Counted from the stretch's first letter, positions 18,369 through 26,901 are shown. The stretch is DNA of 64,000 nucleotides from Bacteroidota bacterium (GCA_018267575.1 JAFDYF010000051.1:1-64000); one strand, 5' to 3'. Notes: generated by a model from the sequence alone, not told the origin. Made by a program: numbers and translations.

Positions 18369-19526
18369 ATGTCAAAAAAAGAATTGAGAATTGGTTTGAT
18401 TGGCACTGGCTTTATGGGCAGGACCCATTCCAATGGATATAATCGGGTGTCCAATTTTTTTCCCGAGCTGGTATACAAGCCTGTTCTAAAAGCGGTTTGT
18501 TCCCGTAACGAAGAAAAAGTAAAAGCCTTCGCTGAACAATGGGGCTATGAATCTTACGAAACAGATTGGAAAAAACTAATTGCCCGAAACGATATCGATG
18601 CTGTTGATATCTGCACACCCAATGATACCCATGCTGAAATCGCGATAGCTGCTGCCGTTGCAGGGAAAATGATTCTTTGTGAAAAGCCTTTGGCTAGAAC
18701 TTTGGCAGAAGCGCAAAAAATGGTAGATGCAGTCACAAAAGCAAAAGTGAATAATACGGTTTGGTATAATTATCGTCGACTTCCCGCTGTGACATTGGCA
18801 AAAAATATTGTGGCTTCTGGAAAGCTTGGTAAAATTTTTCATTACCGCGCCAATTTTTTACAGGACTGGACCATCAATGCCGATGTGCCACAAGGCGGTG
18901 CTGGCACTTGGCGTTTGGATGTGGATGCCGCAGGCTCTGGTGTTACTGGCGATTTGTTGGCACATTGTATCGACACGGCTATGTGGTTGAATGGTGCCAT
19001 CAAGGATGTTTCTGCGGTTACCGAAACTTTTGTGAAGCAGCGCATGCACCAACTCACAGGCAAGGTTCAGCAGGTAGGCATCGACGATGCTTGTATCTTC
19101 CATTGTCATTTCGATAATGGCTCATTGGGTCTGTTCGAGTCCACCCGTTATGCAAGAGGCCATAAAGCTTTGTACACTTTTGAAATCAATGGCGAGCATG
19201 CTTCTATCCGTTGGGATCTGCACGACTTGAACCGATTGGAATATTTTGATCATCGTGATGAGTCCATCGTTCGTGGCTGGCGCTCCATTCATGTCACCGA
19301 CGGCGACCAACCCTATATGGACAAATGGTGGGTGCCGGGTTTGGGCATCGGCTATGAACATAGTTTTGTTCATCAGGTTGCCGATTTTTTGAAAAGCCTT
19401 GAAACGGGCAAGCCTTGTGGGCCCACGTTCAAGGATGCATTGGAGACACAAAAAGTTTGCGAAGCGGTGATTGATTCAGCCAATTCAAAAGCTTGGAAAG
19501 AAACAGGAGTCGAGTGGGTGATGTAG
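18369..19526 (+). CDS. Gfo/Idh/MocA family NAD(P)-dependent oxidoreductase
   Basis: A 385-residue cytosolic dehydrogenase. The Rossmann motif [12 protein letters not shown] lies at residues 9-20, the family motif CEKPLA at about 104-109, and the catalytic Asp/His pair appears in [14 protein letters not shown] (D-x3-H). The family oxidises or reduces hydroxyl groups of sugars, inositols and glycosides; in the 3-keto-glycoside pathways of Bacteroidota it produces or removes the 3-keto group. No Tat signal is present, unlike many relatives in such loci. A DUF1080 lipoprotein gene follows 133 bases later, which supports a keto-sugar pathway (inference). Confidence 0.92.
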   Translation: MSKKELRIGLIGTGFMGRTHSNGYNRVSNFFPELVYKPVLKAVCSRNEEKVKAFAEQWGYESYETDWKKLIARNDIDAVDICTPNDTHAEIAIAAAVAGKMILCEKPLARTLAEAQKMVDAVTKAKVNNTVWYNYRRLPAVTLAKNIVASGKLGKIFHYRANFLQDWTINADVPQGGAGTWRLDVDAAGSGVTGDLLAHCIDTAMWLNGAIKDVSAVTETFVKQRMHQLTGKVQQVGIDDACIFHCHFDNGSLGLFESTRYARGHKALYTFEINGEHASIRWDLHDLNRLEYFDHRDESIVRGWRSIHVTDGDQPYMDKWWVPGLGIGYEHSFVHQVADFLKSLETGKPCGPTFKDALETQKVCEAVIDSANSKAWKETGVEWVM

Positions 19527-19659
19527 GTTGATTGGTTGACATTTTCGACCTGTTCTGTATTTGGTTTTGACATTTAATCGTGAATTAAAAAATCCCAGAA
19601 ATCCCAATAATCTCAACAATCCCAGTTCAGACCATTTTTTTAAACCCAAACAATTATAT

Positions 19660-20439
19660 ATGCATAGTCTCAAATTATTGATGCGGTACTGTCTTCTGTT
19701 TTCTTTGCCATTGGCTTTTATAATGACAGGCTGCAATTCCCCCAGCGCCTCTTCAGATAAATCCACGGATAGCAGTTCTGTAAAAGACAAAGATGGTTTT
19801 GTTCAGATGTTCGATGGCAAAACCTTGAACGGATGGGAGGGTGATACTTCTATCTGGAAAATGAAAGATGGTATCGTTACTGGACAAGCCGACTCGCCTT
19901 TGACATTGAAAGCAAATACCTTTTTGATTTGGGCAAAAGAAAAACCCAGTGATTTTGAGTTAATCACGGATTATAGGATCAGCAAAGGCGGCAATAGTGG
20001 TATCCAATACCGGAGCGATACCGTTACAGGTGTTCCTTTTGGTTTGAAAGGTTATCAGGCCGATATTGATGGGGAAAATAATTATACCGGTCAGAACTAT
20101 GAAGAACGTGGACGCTCAACACTTGCATATCGGGGGCAAAAAGTCACCATTCCCTATACCAAAGATGGGCATAGTGTGAACAATGCATGGTCCGCCATGG
20201 TGGTAGATAGTTCGTTGGGAAATATCGATTCTCTAAAAACAAAAATCAATGATGGTTGGAACGAATGTCATTTGGTGATCAAAGGAAACCATTTGCAACA
20301 TTATATCAATGGGGTATTGATGAGCGATGTGATCGACAACGACACGGCCAACCGAAAAATGTCCGGTCTTATTGGTTTGCAGATCCATGCAGGTCATGTG
20401 ATGAAAGTGGAATATAAAAATATGCGGATAAAAGAATAA
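19660..20439 (+). CDS. DUF1080 (3-keto-glycoside hydrolase family) lipoprotein
   Basis: A 259-residue lipoprotein. I use ATG 19660 because it gives a proper signal ending IMTGC; the open frame back to TTG 19561 is spacer-like. The concanavalin-like DUF1080 domain (PF06439, 3-keto-disaccharide hydrolase family) spans about residues 45-258, with FDGKTLNGWEG at its start, GGNSGIQYRS, GYQADIDG and GLQIHAGH at its end. Characterised family members cleave glycosides whose sugar carries a 3-keto group. It should act in the periplasm or at the outer membrane. A second DUF1080 gene faces it on the other strand. Confidence 0.9.
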   Translation: MHSLKLLMRYCLLFSLPLAFIMTGCNSPSASSDKSTDSSSVKDKDGFVQMFDGKTLNGWEGDTSIWKMKDGIVTGQADSPLTLKANTFLIWAKEKPSDFELITDYRISKGGNSGIQYRSDTVTGVPFGLKGYQADIDGENNYTGQNYEERGRSTLAYRGQKVTIPYTKDGHSVNNAWSAMVVDSSLGNIDSLKTKINDGWNECHLVIKGNHLQHYINGVLMSDVIDNDTANRKMSGLIGLQIHAGHVMKVEYKNMRIKE

Positions 20440-20462
20440 TAGTTGAATTTTTGAATACCCCC

Positions 20463-20500
20463 AAACGAAGAAGCCAGCTATATAGCTGGCTTCTTCGTTT
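20463..20500. terminator. 38-base perfect palindrome, bidirectional terminator
   Basis: Arms of 19 bases, AAACGAAGAAGCCAGCTAT and its exact complement, sit between two convergent DUF1080 genes (24 bases after one stop codon, 41 bases after the other). Position and symmetry fit a shared intrinsic terminator, although the T runs on either side are short (GTTT). Confidence 0.75.
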
Positions 20501-20507
20501 GATCTGT

Positions 20508-20537
20508 ACATGGTCTGACATTTCAGGTCCGACCATT
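20508..20537. repeat. GGTCTGAC-type imperfect hairpin
   Basis: ATGGTCTGAC (20510-20519) and GTCCGACCAT (20527-20536) form a 10-base stem with one mismatch and a 7-base loop. The arm ACATGGTCTGAC is identical to part of the long hairpin at 48302-48342, so the two belong to one repeat family. Confidence 0.55.
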
Positions 20538-20541
20538 CCAA

Positions 20542-21180
20542 TTAATCCGGCAATACTTTTACCATAATATTTTTAAAATGAACCTCGCTTTTGGGGTCAT
20601 GGCCCTGTAAGGCAAAAGTACCATCGGATATCTTCCTTCCGGGATGGTTTTCGGGCGGAGTGTACCCCTCTGGTTCTGTATAATCCACTACTGTTTTATC
20701 GTTTATTTTAATGATGACATGTTTGCCAACCACCTTCACATACTCGGTGAACCATACCATATCCTTTACATATACTTCCTTGATATCAACAATATCATAA
20801 AGACTTCCAGTTCTCTTCCAATCAGAGTGGGAATTGTTTACCTGCACTTCAAACCCGTCGTCAGGGAAACCTGATTCTTGATACTTGGTATGAAAATAAA
20901 TCCCTGAATTGGCGCCTGGATAGGTCATCACATCGGCTTTCAATTCAAAATTTTTGAAATCATGGTTTTTATAATCCCCCATATAAAACAAATGGGCAGT
21001 AGGGCCATGCACCACTATCTGGCCATCCTGAACAGAAAAGGTTTGTGCGTTGTTGCCGACTTTCCATCCATTAAGGGTTTTGCCATCAAAAAGGGAAACC
21101 CATCCATGTTTGCTTTTTGTAAAACTAGTTAGCGTTAGGATGATTACGACAACGGTGCTGAAGACTGATATTCTTTTCAT
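20542..21180 (-). CDS. DUF1080 (3-keto-glycoside hydrolase family) exported protein
   Basis: A 212-residue protein with a Sec signal peptide (first 22 residues, no lipobox cysteine) and one DUF1080 domain: LFDGKTLNGWKV near residue 31, GANSGIYFHTKYQ and GFEVQVNN in the middle, ALQGHDPKSEVHFKNIMV at the C-terminus. It is convergent with the DUF1080 lipoprotein on the plus strand and shares with it the family architecture but not close identity. It probably acts on a related keto-glycoside in the periplasm. It is transcribed alone, away from the 613-base gap before the sigma factor gene. Confidence 0.88.
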   Translation of the reverse strand: MKRISVFSTVVVIILTLTSFTKSKHGWVSLFDGKTLNGWKVGNNAQTFSVQDGQIVVHGPTAHLFYMGDYKNHDFKNFELKADVMTYPGANSGIYFHTKYQESGFPDDGFEVQVNNSHSDWKRTGSLYDIVDIKEVYVKDMVWFTEYVKVVGKHVIIKINDKTVVDYTEPEGYTPPENHPGRKISDGTFALQGHDPKSEVHFKNIMVKVLPD

Positions 21181-21793
21181 AAATGTAAATTGTTTAGATG
21201 TTTATACAATTGGTTTTAGGAGTATAATACAGCATTTAAATGTAGTGAAAATATTAGGTACCCAAAATAAAATTAGGTGAATGGTATGTATTTATACAGC
21301 AGGACAAGTTTGGTCGTTTTTTATAAAGAAATAGGGCACCAATATTCCGCAGCGTTTTTAATGATCGCTGTTTATCGGGCCGGTTGTTTTATATGCTTGT
21401 ATTCGATCAATATGGTTATTATGGGCTTCTACCGCAGTGATTGGCAATGCACTTAGAAATGGGTCTATTGATTTTGGCAATATCCCTTTTTAGACCAGAT
21501 TCAATGGAAGGCCTTGTGTTTTGGGAAAACTGTTACTAATGACACTTTGCATCAGCGTCCTTAAATTCTATCGCATTTTCACCGTTCTGGTTAACCGAAA
21601 TTTTGTTTCACCCCCCCCCTTTGGTTCAATTCAAACGAAATGTTATAGGTTAAAAATATTTTGCCCATTTCCTCCTTTTTTTTATGACATAGAAGAGCGG
21701 TAGATAGTTTTGACTTTACAAAATAATTTCATTTTATATGCTATTATCCAAGTGCTCCATTTCTTTATATTTACAAACAAATTAGCTGACGGA
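21181..21793. other. Divergent intergenic region with a nine-C tract
   Basis: A 613-base AT-rich region between divergently transcribed genes. It should contain both promoters. A run of nine C residues stands at 21611-21619, unusual in this AT-rich sequence. A TATATTTA box (about 21767-21774, one base off the TAnnTTTG consensus) lies shortly before the sigma factor start. No gene is supported; the TTG-started extension of the sigma factor from 21710 is not. Confidence 0.5.
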
Positions 21794-22366
21794 ATGGAAA
21801 AAAAGTTGACAAGCACTGATCCCAAAAAATGGTTAGATCAATATGGTGACCTTCTTTTACAATACACGCTACCAAGGGTAAACGATAAAGAATTGGCCGA
21901 GGATCTTGTGCAGGAAACCTTTCTATCTGCATTGAAAGGGCTTAGCGGGTACAAAGGCGAAGCCTCAGAAAAAAATTGGATCTTTGCTATACTCAAGAAT
22001 AAAATAATTGACCATTACCGGAAAAAAGCGGCGAATAGGGAGATTTTGGAATTGCCTAACCTGAATGAGGGGCAAGAAGATTGGTTTGATGAAACGGGTT
22101 CTTGGATAACCCAAAGAGCCCCCCATGATTGGCATGAGACCGAGAACCCATTGGAAAGGAAAGAACTGCAAAAAATAATCAACTGGTGCAAAAAAAACCT
22201 AAAGCTTTTGCAGCAACAAGTGTTCACACTTAAATACATGGAAGATTTGAAATCAGAAGAAATTTGTAAGGTTTTGAATATTACTACGTCAAACTATTGG
22301 GTGCTTATCCATAGAGCCCGATTGCAGATGCGTGATTGTGTAGAAAAGAGCTTCTTAAAAAATTGA
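21794..22366 (+). CDS. ECF-like sigma-70 factor
   Basis: A 190-residue sigma factor from ATG 21794; the open frame extends upstream to TTG 21710, but that part is hydrophobic and not sigma-like. Region 2 is visible in ELAEDLVQETFLSALKGL and WIFAILKNKIIDHYRKK, and region 4 in QQQVFTLKYMEDLKSEEICK followed by TSNYWVLIHRARLQMRDCV. The long linker with WITQRAPHDW resembles a sigma subfamily often paired with a small anti-sigma protein. The next gene starts two bases after the stop codon and encodes such a partner. It probably controls the following thioredoxin/YceI genes (inference). Confidence 0.9.
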   Translation: MEKKLTSTDPKKWLDQYGDLLLQYTLPRVNDKELAEDLVQETFLSALKGLSGYKGEASEKNWIFAILKNKIIDHYRKKAANREILELPNLNEGQEDWFDETGSWITQRAPHDWHETENPLERKELQKIINWCKKNLKLLQQQVFTLKYMEDLKSEEICKVLNITTSNYWVLIHRARLQMRDCVEKSFLKN

Positions 22367-22368
22367 GC

Positions 22369-22629
22369 ATGAGAAAATTCATGATGAAATACCTAATGGT
22401 TAACTGCCGTGAGGCCACCATGTTGATGACAAAAAAAGAAGAAGGCAAGATTTCCTTCCGAGAAAAGCTGAGCCTGATGTTGCATACTTCTATGTGTTCG
22501 TTTTGTAGGAGATTTGAAAAACAGACTACTACCATTGGCTCCGAATCCAAGCATGTGCATGCAGAAGGTGACCAGTTAACTGCTTCTTCCAGGGAAAAGA
22601 TTGAAAGGATTTTAGATGTAAATAGCTAA
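22369..22629 (+). CDS. Small zinc-finger anti-sigma factor
   Basis: An 86-residue protein starting two bases after the sigma factor stop codon. It carries NCREATMLM near the N-terminus and the ZAS-type motif HTSMCSFC (H-x3-C-x2-C), which in anti-sigma factors of the RsrA/ChrR type binds zinc and responds to redox state. There is no membrane segment, so it is a soluble cytosolic regulator. ATG 22369 is preferred; the frame is open further upstream inside the sigma gene. With thioredoxin-fold proteins downstream, a thiol-oxidation switch is a reasonable reading (inference). Confidence 0.8.
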   Translation: MRKFMMKYLMVNCREATMLMTKKEEGKISFREKLSLMLHTSMCSFCRRFEKQTTTIGSESKHVHAEGDQLTASSREKIERILDVNS

Positions 22630-22769
22630 GCGGAACCTTGATTTTCCTAATTGACTTCATATGTTTTAACATTTGGTTTATTTTGCCACCACCTACATTT
22701 GGTTTTTCTCAGTTTCTTTTAAAGGAATTGTAAGGTATCGATGACAAGTCCGACTAAACAAATAAAATC

Positions 22770-23168
22770 ATGAAAAAGACATTCTTGTTTTTGGCTTTAT
22801 GCCTGATCAGTGCTACAAGCCTGTTTTCCCAATCGGATAAAAAATTGGTCGTGATGATTACAAGAGCCAATTGGTGCCCAACATGCAAGGCCAATGAGAG
22901 CAAAATCAAAACAGGCCTGATTCCTGCCTATAGCGCTTCAAAGGATATTGAGGTGGTTTTGAATGATGTTACCAATAGAAGGTCAAAAGCCAGATCTAAG
23001 CCCCTGTTGGAAGCGGCACATGTTTATCCAATCGCAGAAAAGGAACTGGCAACAGGTACGGTTTTACTGATCAATCCTGCAACTGGGGCCATACTCCGGA
23101 AAATGTATGTTTCCGACTCTTTGGAGGAATTGAAAAAGGGCATTGATGAAGCGCTAAGCAAATCATAA
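22770..23168 (+). CDS. Exported thioredoxin-fold protein (CPTC)
   Basis: A 132-residue protein with a Sec signal peptide ending at about residue 20 (LFSQ). A thioredoxin-like active site CPTC follows in RANWCPTCKANE (about residues 35-38). The usual cis-proline is less clear, and the central part is rich in Arg/Lys (NRRSKARSKP). It should be a periplasmic disulfide oxidoreductase or reductase. It lies 140 bases after the anti-sigma gene and 25 bases before the reading frame of a second thioredoxin, suggesting co-transcription. Confidence 0.8.
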   Translation: MKKTFLFLALCLISATSLFSQSDKKLVVMITRANWCPTCKANESKIKTGLIPAYSASKDIEVVLNDVTNRRSKARSKPLLEAAHVYPIAEKELATGTVLLINPATGAILRKMYVSDSLEELKKGIDEALSKS

Positions 23169-23217
23169 TGCCCGAGGTTGAACAAAGAAAAATTTGATGA
23201 GATTTAAAGGAGTAAAT

Positions 23218-23670
23218 ATGAAAATAGTTGTTCCCCTATTGCTTGTTTTAGCTGGGGTGTTTTTATATTGGCACCACTATCGTTATGATGACTATAACCC
23301 AGAAGGGAAAAGGCAAGGGATACAATTCATTGTGGGTGATTGGAACAAAGCTTTGGCTGAAGCCAAAAAGCAGAACAAACCCATTTTTATGGATGCCTAT
23401 ACTTCTTGGTGCGTCTATTGCAAACAATTAAAAAGAGAGACTTTCCCGAACCAAGAAACGGGTGAGTTTTTCAACCAACATTTTATTAATGTAGCCATTG
23501 ATATGGAGAAGGGTGATGGTCCAGCACTCAGCAACAAATATGCTGTTGAATCTTATCCAACGCTTATCATATTGGACAGTAATGGCAATGTGATTAGCAA
23601 AGATACAAGAGGCTTTATCAACCCTTCTGAATTGTTGGCCTTCGGTAAAGCTAGCTTGGGTATAAAATAA
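23218..23670 (+). CDS. Membrane-anchored thioredoxin-family protein (CVYC)
   Basis: A 150-residue protein with an N-terminal hydrophobic helix (residues 3-20) and a thioredoxin fold of the DUF255/DsbD-C type: DAYTSWCVYCKQLKRETF carries the CVYC active site, and VESYPTLIILD supplies the cis-proline. It probably faces the periplasm. I use ATG 23218 because AAAGGAG stands 5 bases upstream, a rare clear ribosome-binding site in this window; TTG 23194 and ATG 23197 are alternatives in the same frame. It may pass electrons to the neighbouring CPTC protein. Confidence 0.85.
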   Translation: MKIVVPLLLVLAGVFLYWHHYRYDDYNPEGKRQGIQFIVGDWNKALAEAKKQNKPIFMDAYTSWCVYCKQLKRETFPNQETGEFFNQHFINVAIDMEKGDGPALSNKYAVESYPTLIILDSNGNVISKDTRGFINPSELLAFGKASLGIK

Positions 23671-23807
23671 TCAATCAAAAAGTTGGGATTCTTGGCTGCT
23701 GGCGTATCATTTTCGCTGCTTTTAAAACAGTTATTGGCTGAAATCAGGTTCTAGATAATCAGCGTAATCATTGAAAAATCATAAATAAAAATAACAAGCC
23801 TTTCAAG

Positions 23808-24215
23808 ATGGTCATAGATTCTATTTTTTATTCTCAAAATAAGCCAATCAAAAAGATTGCCTTATTGCTAACAATCCCTTGTGCCATTGTGCCTATCATG
23901 ATGGCCACCGCTGGTATCATGAGCATCCCATTTTCCCCTATTTTTTTTCGGTATGATTTTATTCTATTTGGCATCCTGTATTTATGGTATGCCTTTGGTC
24001 TGCTATTGTCATGGCGAGTTCATCGCCATTGGATACCCATTTCGTTTTTCCTATGCCATGTGGGTTTATTGTTTTCTTTTGACTATTTCAAGCAATCTGA
24101 TTGGATTGCTTATGCCACTATTGCATCCATCATAGCCACTTCTTTAAGTAACCAATATTTTCGTTTGGGTTCTTTCGAATGCACGGAATGTAACTATTGC
24201 CCTCCTCGAAAATAA
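23808..24215 (+). CDS. Four-helix membrane protein with Cys-rich tail
   Basis: A 135-residue integral membrane protein with four hydrophobic segments (about residues 17-38, 45-68, 75-92 and 98-115). The last residues form FECTECNYCPPRK, a C-x2-C-x2-C cluster that could bind a metal or take part in thiol exchange. I do not recognise the family; a MerC-like transporter was considered, but the cysteines are in the wrong place. Its position between thioredoxins and YceI supports a redox or metal role (inference). Confidence 0.65.
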   Translation: MVIDSIFYSQNKPIKKIALLLTIPCAIVPIMMATAGIMSIPFSPIFFRYDFILFGILYLWYAFGLLLSWRVHRHWIPISFFLCHVGLLFSFDYFKQSDWIAYATIASIIATSLSNQYFRLGSFECTECNYCPPRK

Positions 24216-24270
24216 TTGATTGAAATTGCTGTAAGGTATTTTGTCAGCACCCGTCTTTAAAATAAAAATT

Positions 24271-24837
24271 ATGAAAAAGGCTATTCTTTCTCTAACATTG
24301 GTTTCATCAATTGTTTTTGCTGTGAATGCACAAAACAGATATATTACAAGAACCGGGCAGGCTACCATTTTTTCTCATACCGTGGCGGAAGATATTACCG
24401 CAACCAACAATACGGTTACGGGTATCATCAATCCCAGTACGGGGGAAGTGGCTATTGCTGTGCCTGTACAAAGTTTCCAATTTGAAAAGGCATTGATGCA
24501 AGAGCATTTCAATAGTCCACATTTCATGGACTCTAAACAGTTCCCCAGAATAACTTTAAAGGGAAAGATTAACAACCTCTCGGCTGTCGACTTTACTAAA
24601 AACGGGAAATATGCAGTAGATGTAACGGGTGACCTAACGATTAGGGGTACCACAAAGCCAGTTACCGAAAAGGCCAATATTGAAATCAATAATGGCAAAG
24701 TCACGGTAACGAGCAAATTCATTGTAAAAGAAATCGGTTCCTATGGGGTGGGCAAGCCCAAGGGCAGTAAAAAGGATAATGTGTCTGATGATATTCAAGT
24801 TACTTATGTAGGTAGTTATGAGAAAGGAGATGAATAA
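24271..24837 (+). CDS. YceI family lipid-binding periplasmic protein
   Basis: A 188-residue protein with a Sec signal peptide ending VNAQ, starting at ATG 24271. The lipocalin-like YceI barrel is recognised by the pattern of alternating strands, MQEHFNSPHFMDSKQFPRIT, KYAVDVTGDLTIRGTTKPV and a C-terminal strand. YceI proteins bind long-chain isoprenoids such as polyprenyl quinones in the periplasm and are often induced by stress. Together with thioredoxins and an ECF sigma factor it fits an envelope-stress regulon. A terminator-like hairpin follows 12 bases after the stop codon. Confidence 0.9.
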   Translation: MKKAILSLTLVSSIVFAVNAQNRYITRTGQATIFSHTVAEDITATNNTVTGIINPSTGEVAIAVPVQSFQFEKALMQEHFNSPHFMDSKQFPRITLKGKINNLSAVDFTKNGKYAVDVTGDLTIRGTTKPVTEKANIEINNGKVTVTSKFIVKEIGSYGVGKPKGSKKDNVSDDIQVTYVGSYEKGDE

Positions 24838-24849
24838 GCATAAGTAGTG

Positions 24850-24877
24850 CCGGGGGTATTTATATATCCCCGGTTTT
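24850..24877 (+). terminator. Intrinsic terminator after yceI
   Basis: CCGGGGGTATTTATATATCCCCGG followed by TTTT is shown here as two parts: stem CCGGGG (24850-24855) pairs with CCCCGG (24868-24873), an AT-rich inner part can extend it, and TTTT follows. It ends the ECF/thioredoxin/YceI unit. Confidence 0.75.
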
Positions 24878-24910
24878 CAAAGTCTGATTGATAACCCAAA
24901 TATTTGTTGA

Positions 24911-25447
24911 ATGGAAATTCTAAAAGCAGTACCGACTATTTTTGAACTTTTGGAAGATGCATTGTGCCAGCTTACGGATGAACAATATGCCCAGAAAATA
25001 GATTTGCTTTCTGATGCCAGTATTGGTCAGCATGTAAGACATATTGTGGAAATGTTTGTATGCATGCAAAACGGTTATTTGTCAGGAACAGTGAATTATG
25101 AGAACCGTAAAAGAGATTTTGTGATTGAGCATGATAAAGCGGCGGCGATTGCTTTAATGAGCGATATATGTGCAAACCTGTATGATGATAATAAAGAAAT
25201 ATTGCTCGAGGCCGGGTTTGATGAACATAGCCATGCGCTGAACAAAATCCCAAGTAATTATTTTCGGGAAATTGCGTATAACCTAGAACATGCCATTCAC
25301 CATATGGCTTTGATTAAAATAGGCATCCATGAGGTCGCTAATGTAACATTGCCAAAATCTTTTGGTGTGGCTTCCTCTACATTGAAGTACTGGAAACAAA
25401 ACCCAATCAATAGTAATGTGTACGCGGCAACCGATACTGGGAAATAA
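24911..25447 (+). CDS. DinB/YfiT-like metal-dependent protein
   Basis: A 178-residue cytosolic four-helix-bundle protein. The DinB-type metal ligands are likely His in SIGQHVRHIVEM near residue 38 and two His in NLEHAIHHMALIKIG near residue 133. The superfamily contains thiol transferases (bacillithiol, mycothiol) and many proteins of unknown activity. It lies 73 bases after the yceI gene, behind its terminator, and converges with a histidine kinase gene 35 bases away. A thiol-transfer role would fit the redox neighbours, but this is inference. Confidence 0.75.
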   Translation: MEILKAVPTIFELLEDALCQLTDEQYAQKIDLLSDASIGQHVRHIVEMFVCMQNGYLSGTVNYENRKRDFVIEHDKAAAIALMSDICANLYDDNKEILLEAGFDEHSHALNKIPSNYFREIAYNLEHAIHHMALIKIGIHEVANVTLPKSFGVASSTLKYWKQNPINSNVYAATDTGK

Positions 25448-25482
25448 CCTAATGAATCGGGAGAACAAATATAATATAAGGA

Positions 25483-26901
25483 TTATCTTTTTTGGATTAA
25501 AAAACTACTAGCATCGGGGAGCGTTATACTAAAAGTGCTGCCCTTATTGGTTGAAGAGGCTAGTTTGAGGCTTCCCTTATGTAATTTGATGATTTGCTGG
25601 GTAAGGGAAAGACCTAATCCAAATCCTTGGTTGGGATTGCCATCATCTACTCTATAGAATGGCTGAAAAATATTTTCCTTTTCTTCTTCAGCAATGCCTT
25701 TGCCATTGTCTTTTATATGAATAAGCAGGCTGTGGTTATGGTAGGTCAGGCTAACGGCAGCCTGATGGTCGTCTGAATATTTACAGGCATTGATAACTAT
25801 ATTTCTGATGGCGGTTGACAATAACTGTTCATTGCCAAACACAAATAGTTTTTCTTCTTCTTCTGGCAAATCCTCAAAGGACAGTTTTACTAAGTATGAT
25901 TCGTTTAGCTTGCTCATCTCGCCGGGCAATGCGAGCAATATTTCATCAATCCTTACCAGATCGATCTCTAGACCACCCGGATCCCCAGAGGTTCTTGCAA
26001 ATTCCAACAGGGTTTGTGTAAGCTTACCCAATCTATATACATCCTGGTACACTGACTTCATCACGTTCCGGTATTCTTGGGCCTCACGGTCGCGGTTAAG
26101 CGAAATTTCCAGTTGACTGGAAATGGAAGTCAGAGGGGTGAGCAGTTCATGGGATGCATTGGAGATAAAACGGCGATGTACATCAAAACTCTCTTGCAGA
26201 CGGTTTAATAGTTTGTTGAGCGTGGTTGCCAGATATTCCCATTCATCCTTCCCCTTGCTGGTCTTGATTCTTTCTTCCAAGTTTTGTACAGAAATCTTGT
26301 TCACATTGTCTGCAATCTTTCTAAGAGGCACCAATAACCTTTTTGAAAAAAAATAGCCCGCAATCAGGGCAATTAAAATGCCCCCTGCAAAGGAGGATAT
26401 GAGGATCACTTTGAGTTGTTGCAGTTTTTTTTTGCCCTCCATGTCATACGCAGCGGCAATCATGATCACTTCAAACCCCTGGTCTTTGAAATAATGTGCA
26501 ACCCCCTCACGATTGCCTTCGGTAAAATAGATATCTTTTCCGGGTTTGGTTTTGTCAAGAATGGATTTGCTGAAAAGCATCGTGTCCGACTTTAGGTCGC
26601 TATAAATGTATTTTCGTTGCCCAGAACGGGTATAGGCCTGTACGGTTTTGTTTTTCATGGCAAGTATGGTGGAGGCATCTATTTTCAGCATCAACCGTTG
26701 ATCAAAAACAGCAGACTGGCTCAACAATTTTCCGGTGGTAACACTCCAATTGGTTAAGCGGGTCCTCATGTTATTTACCCGATAGGTGTAGGAGAAATAA
26801 TACACAGAGCCACATACCAACATGAGTATAGCAAGCACGATGACGGCAAAAAGTAATGTTATTTTTATTCTTACTGACATGGTCGATAACAATATGGGCA
26901 T
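25483..26901 (-). CDS. Membrane sensor histidine kinase
   Basis: A 472-residue kinase with two membrane helices (about residues 10-35 and 166-188) enclosing a periplasmic sensor of about 130 residues, a HAMP segment, an H-box SNASHELLTPLTS near residue 250, an N-box NIVINACKYSDD, and G-boxes DNGKGIAEE and FGLGLSL. It is of the classic CusS/QseC layout. The start may be Met1 or Met8 (26880). It forms a two-component system with the OmpR-type regulator encoded upstream on the same strand; the signal is unknown. Transcription comes from the regulator side, with 157 bases between the genes. Confidence 0.93.
   Translation of the reverse strand: MPILLSTMSVRIKITLLFAVIVLAILMLVCGSVYYFSYTYRVNNMRTRLTNWSVTTGKLLSQSAVFDQRLMLKIDASTILAMKNKTVQAYTRSGQRKYIYSDLKSDTMLFSKSILDKTKPGKDIYFTEGNREGVAHYFKDQGFEVIMIAAAYDMEGKKKLQQLKVILISSFAGGILIALIAGYFFSKRLLVPLRKIADNVNKISVQNLEERIKTSKGKDEWEYLATTLNKLLNRLQESFDVHRRFISNASHELLTPLTSISSQLEISLNRDREAQEYRNVMKSVYQDVYRLGKLTQTLLEFARTSGDPGGLEIDLVRIDEILLALPGEMSKLNESYLVKLSFEDLPEEEEKLFVFGNEQLLSTAIRNIVINACKYSDDHQAAVSLTYHNHSLLIHIKDNGKGIAEEEKENIFQPFYRVDDGNPNQGFGLGLSLTQQIIKLHKGSLKLASSTNKGSTFSITLPDASSFLIQKR

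Noticed and set aside
23808-24215. MerC-type mercury transporter
   Set aside because: Length and helix number are similar, but the Cys pairs expected in the first helix and loop are absent; the cysteines are at the C-terminus.
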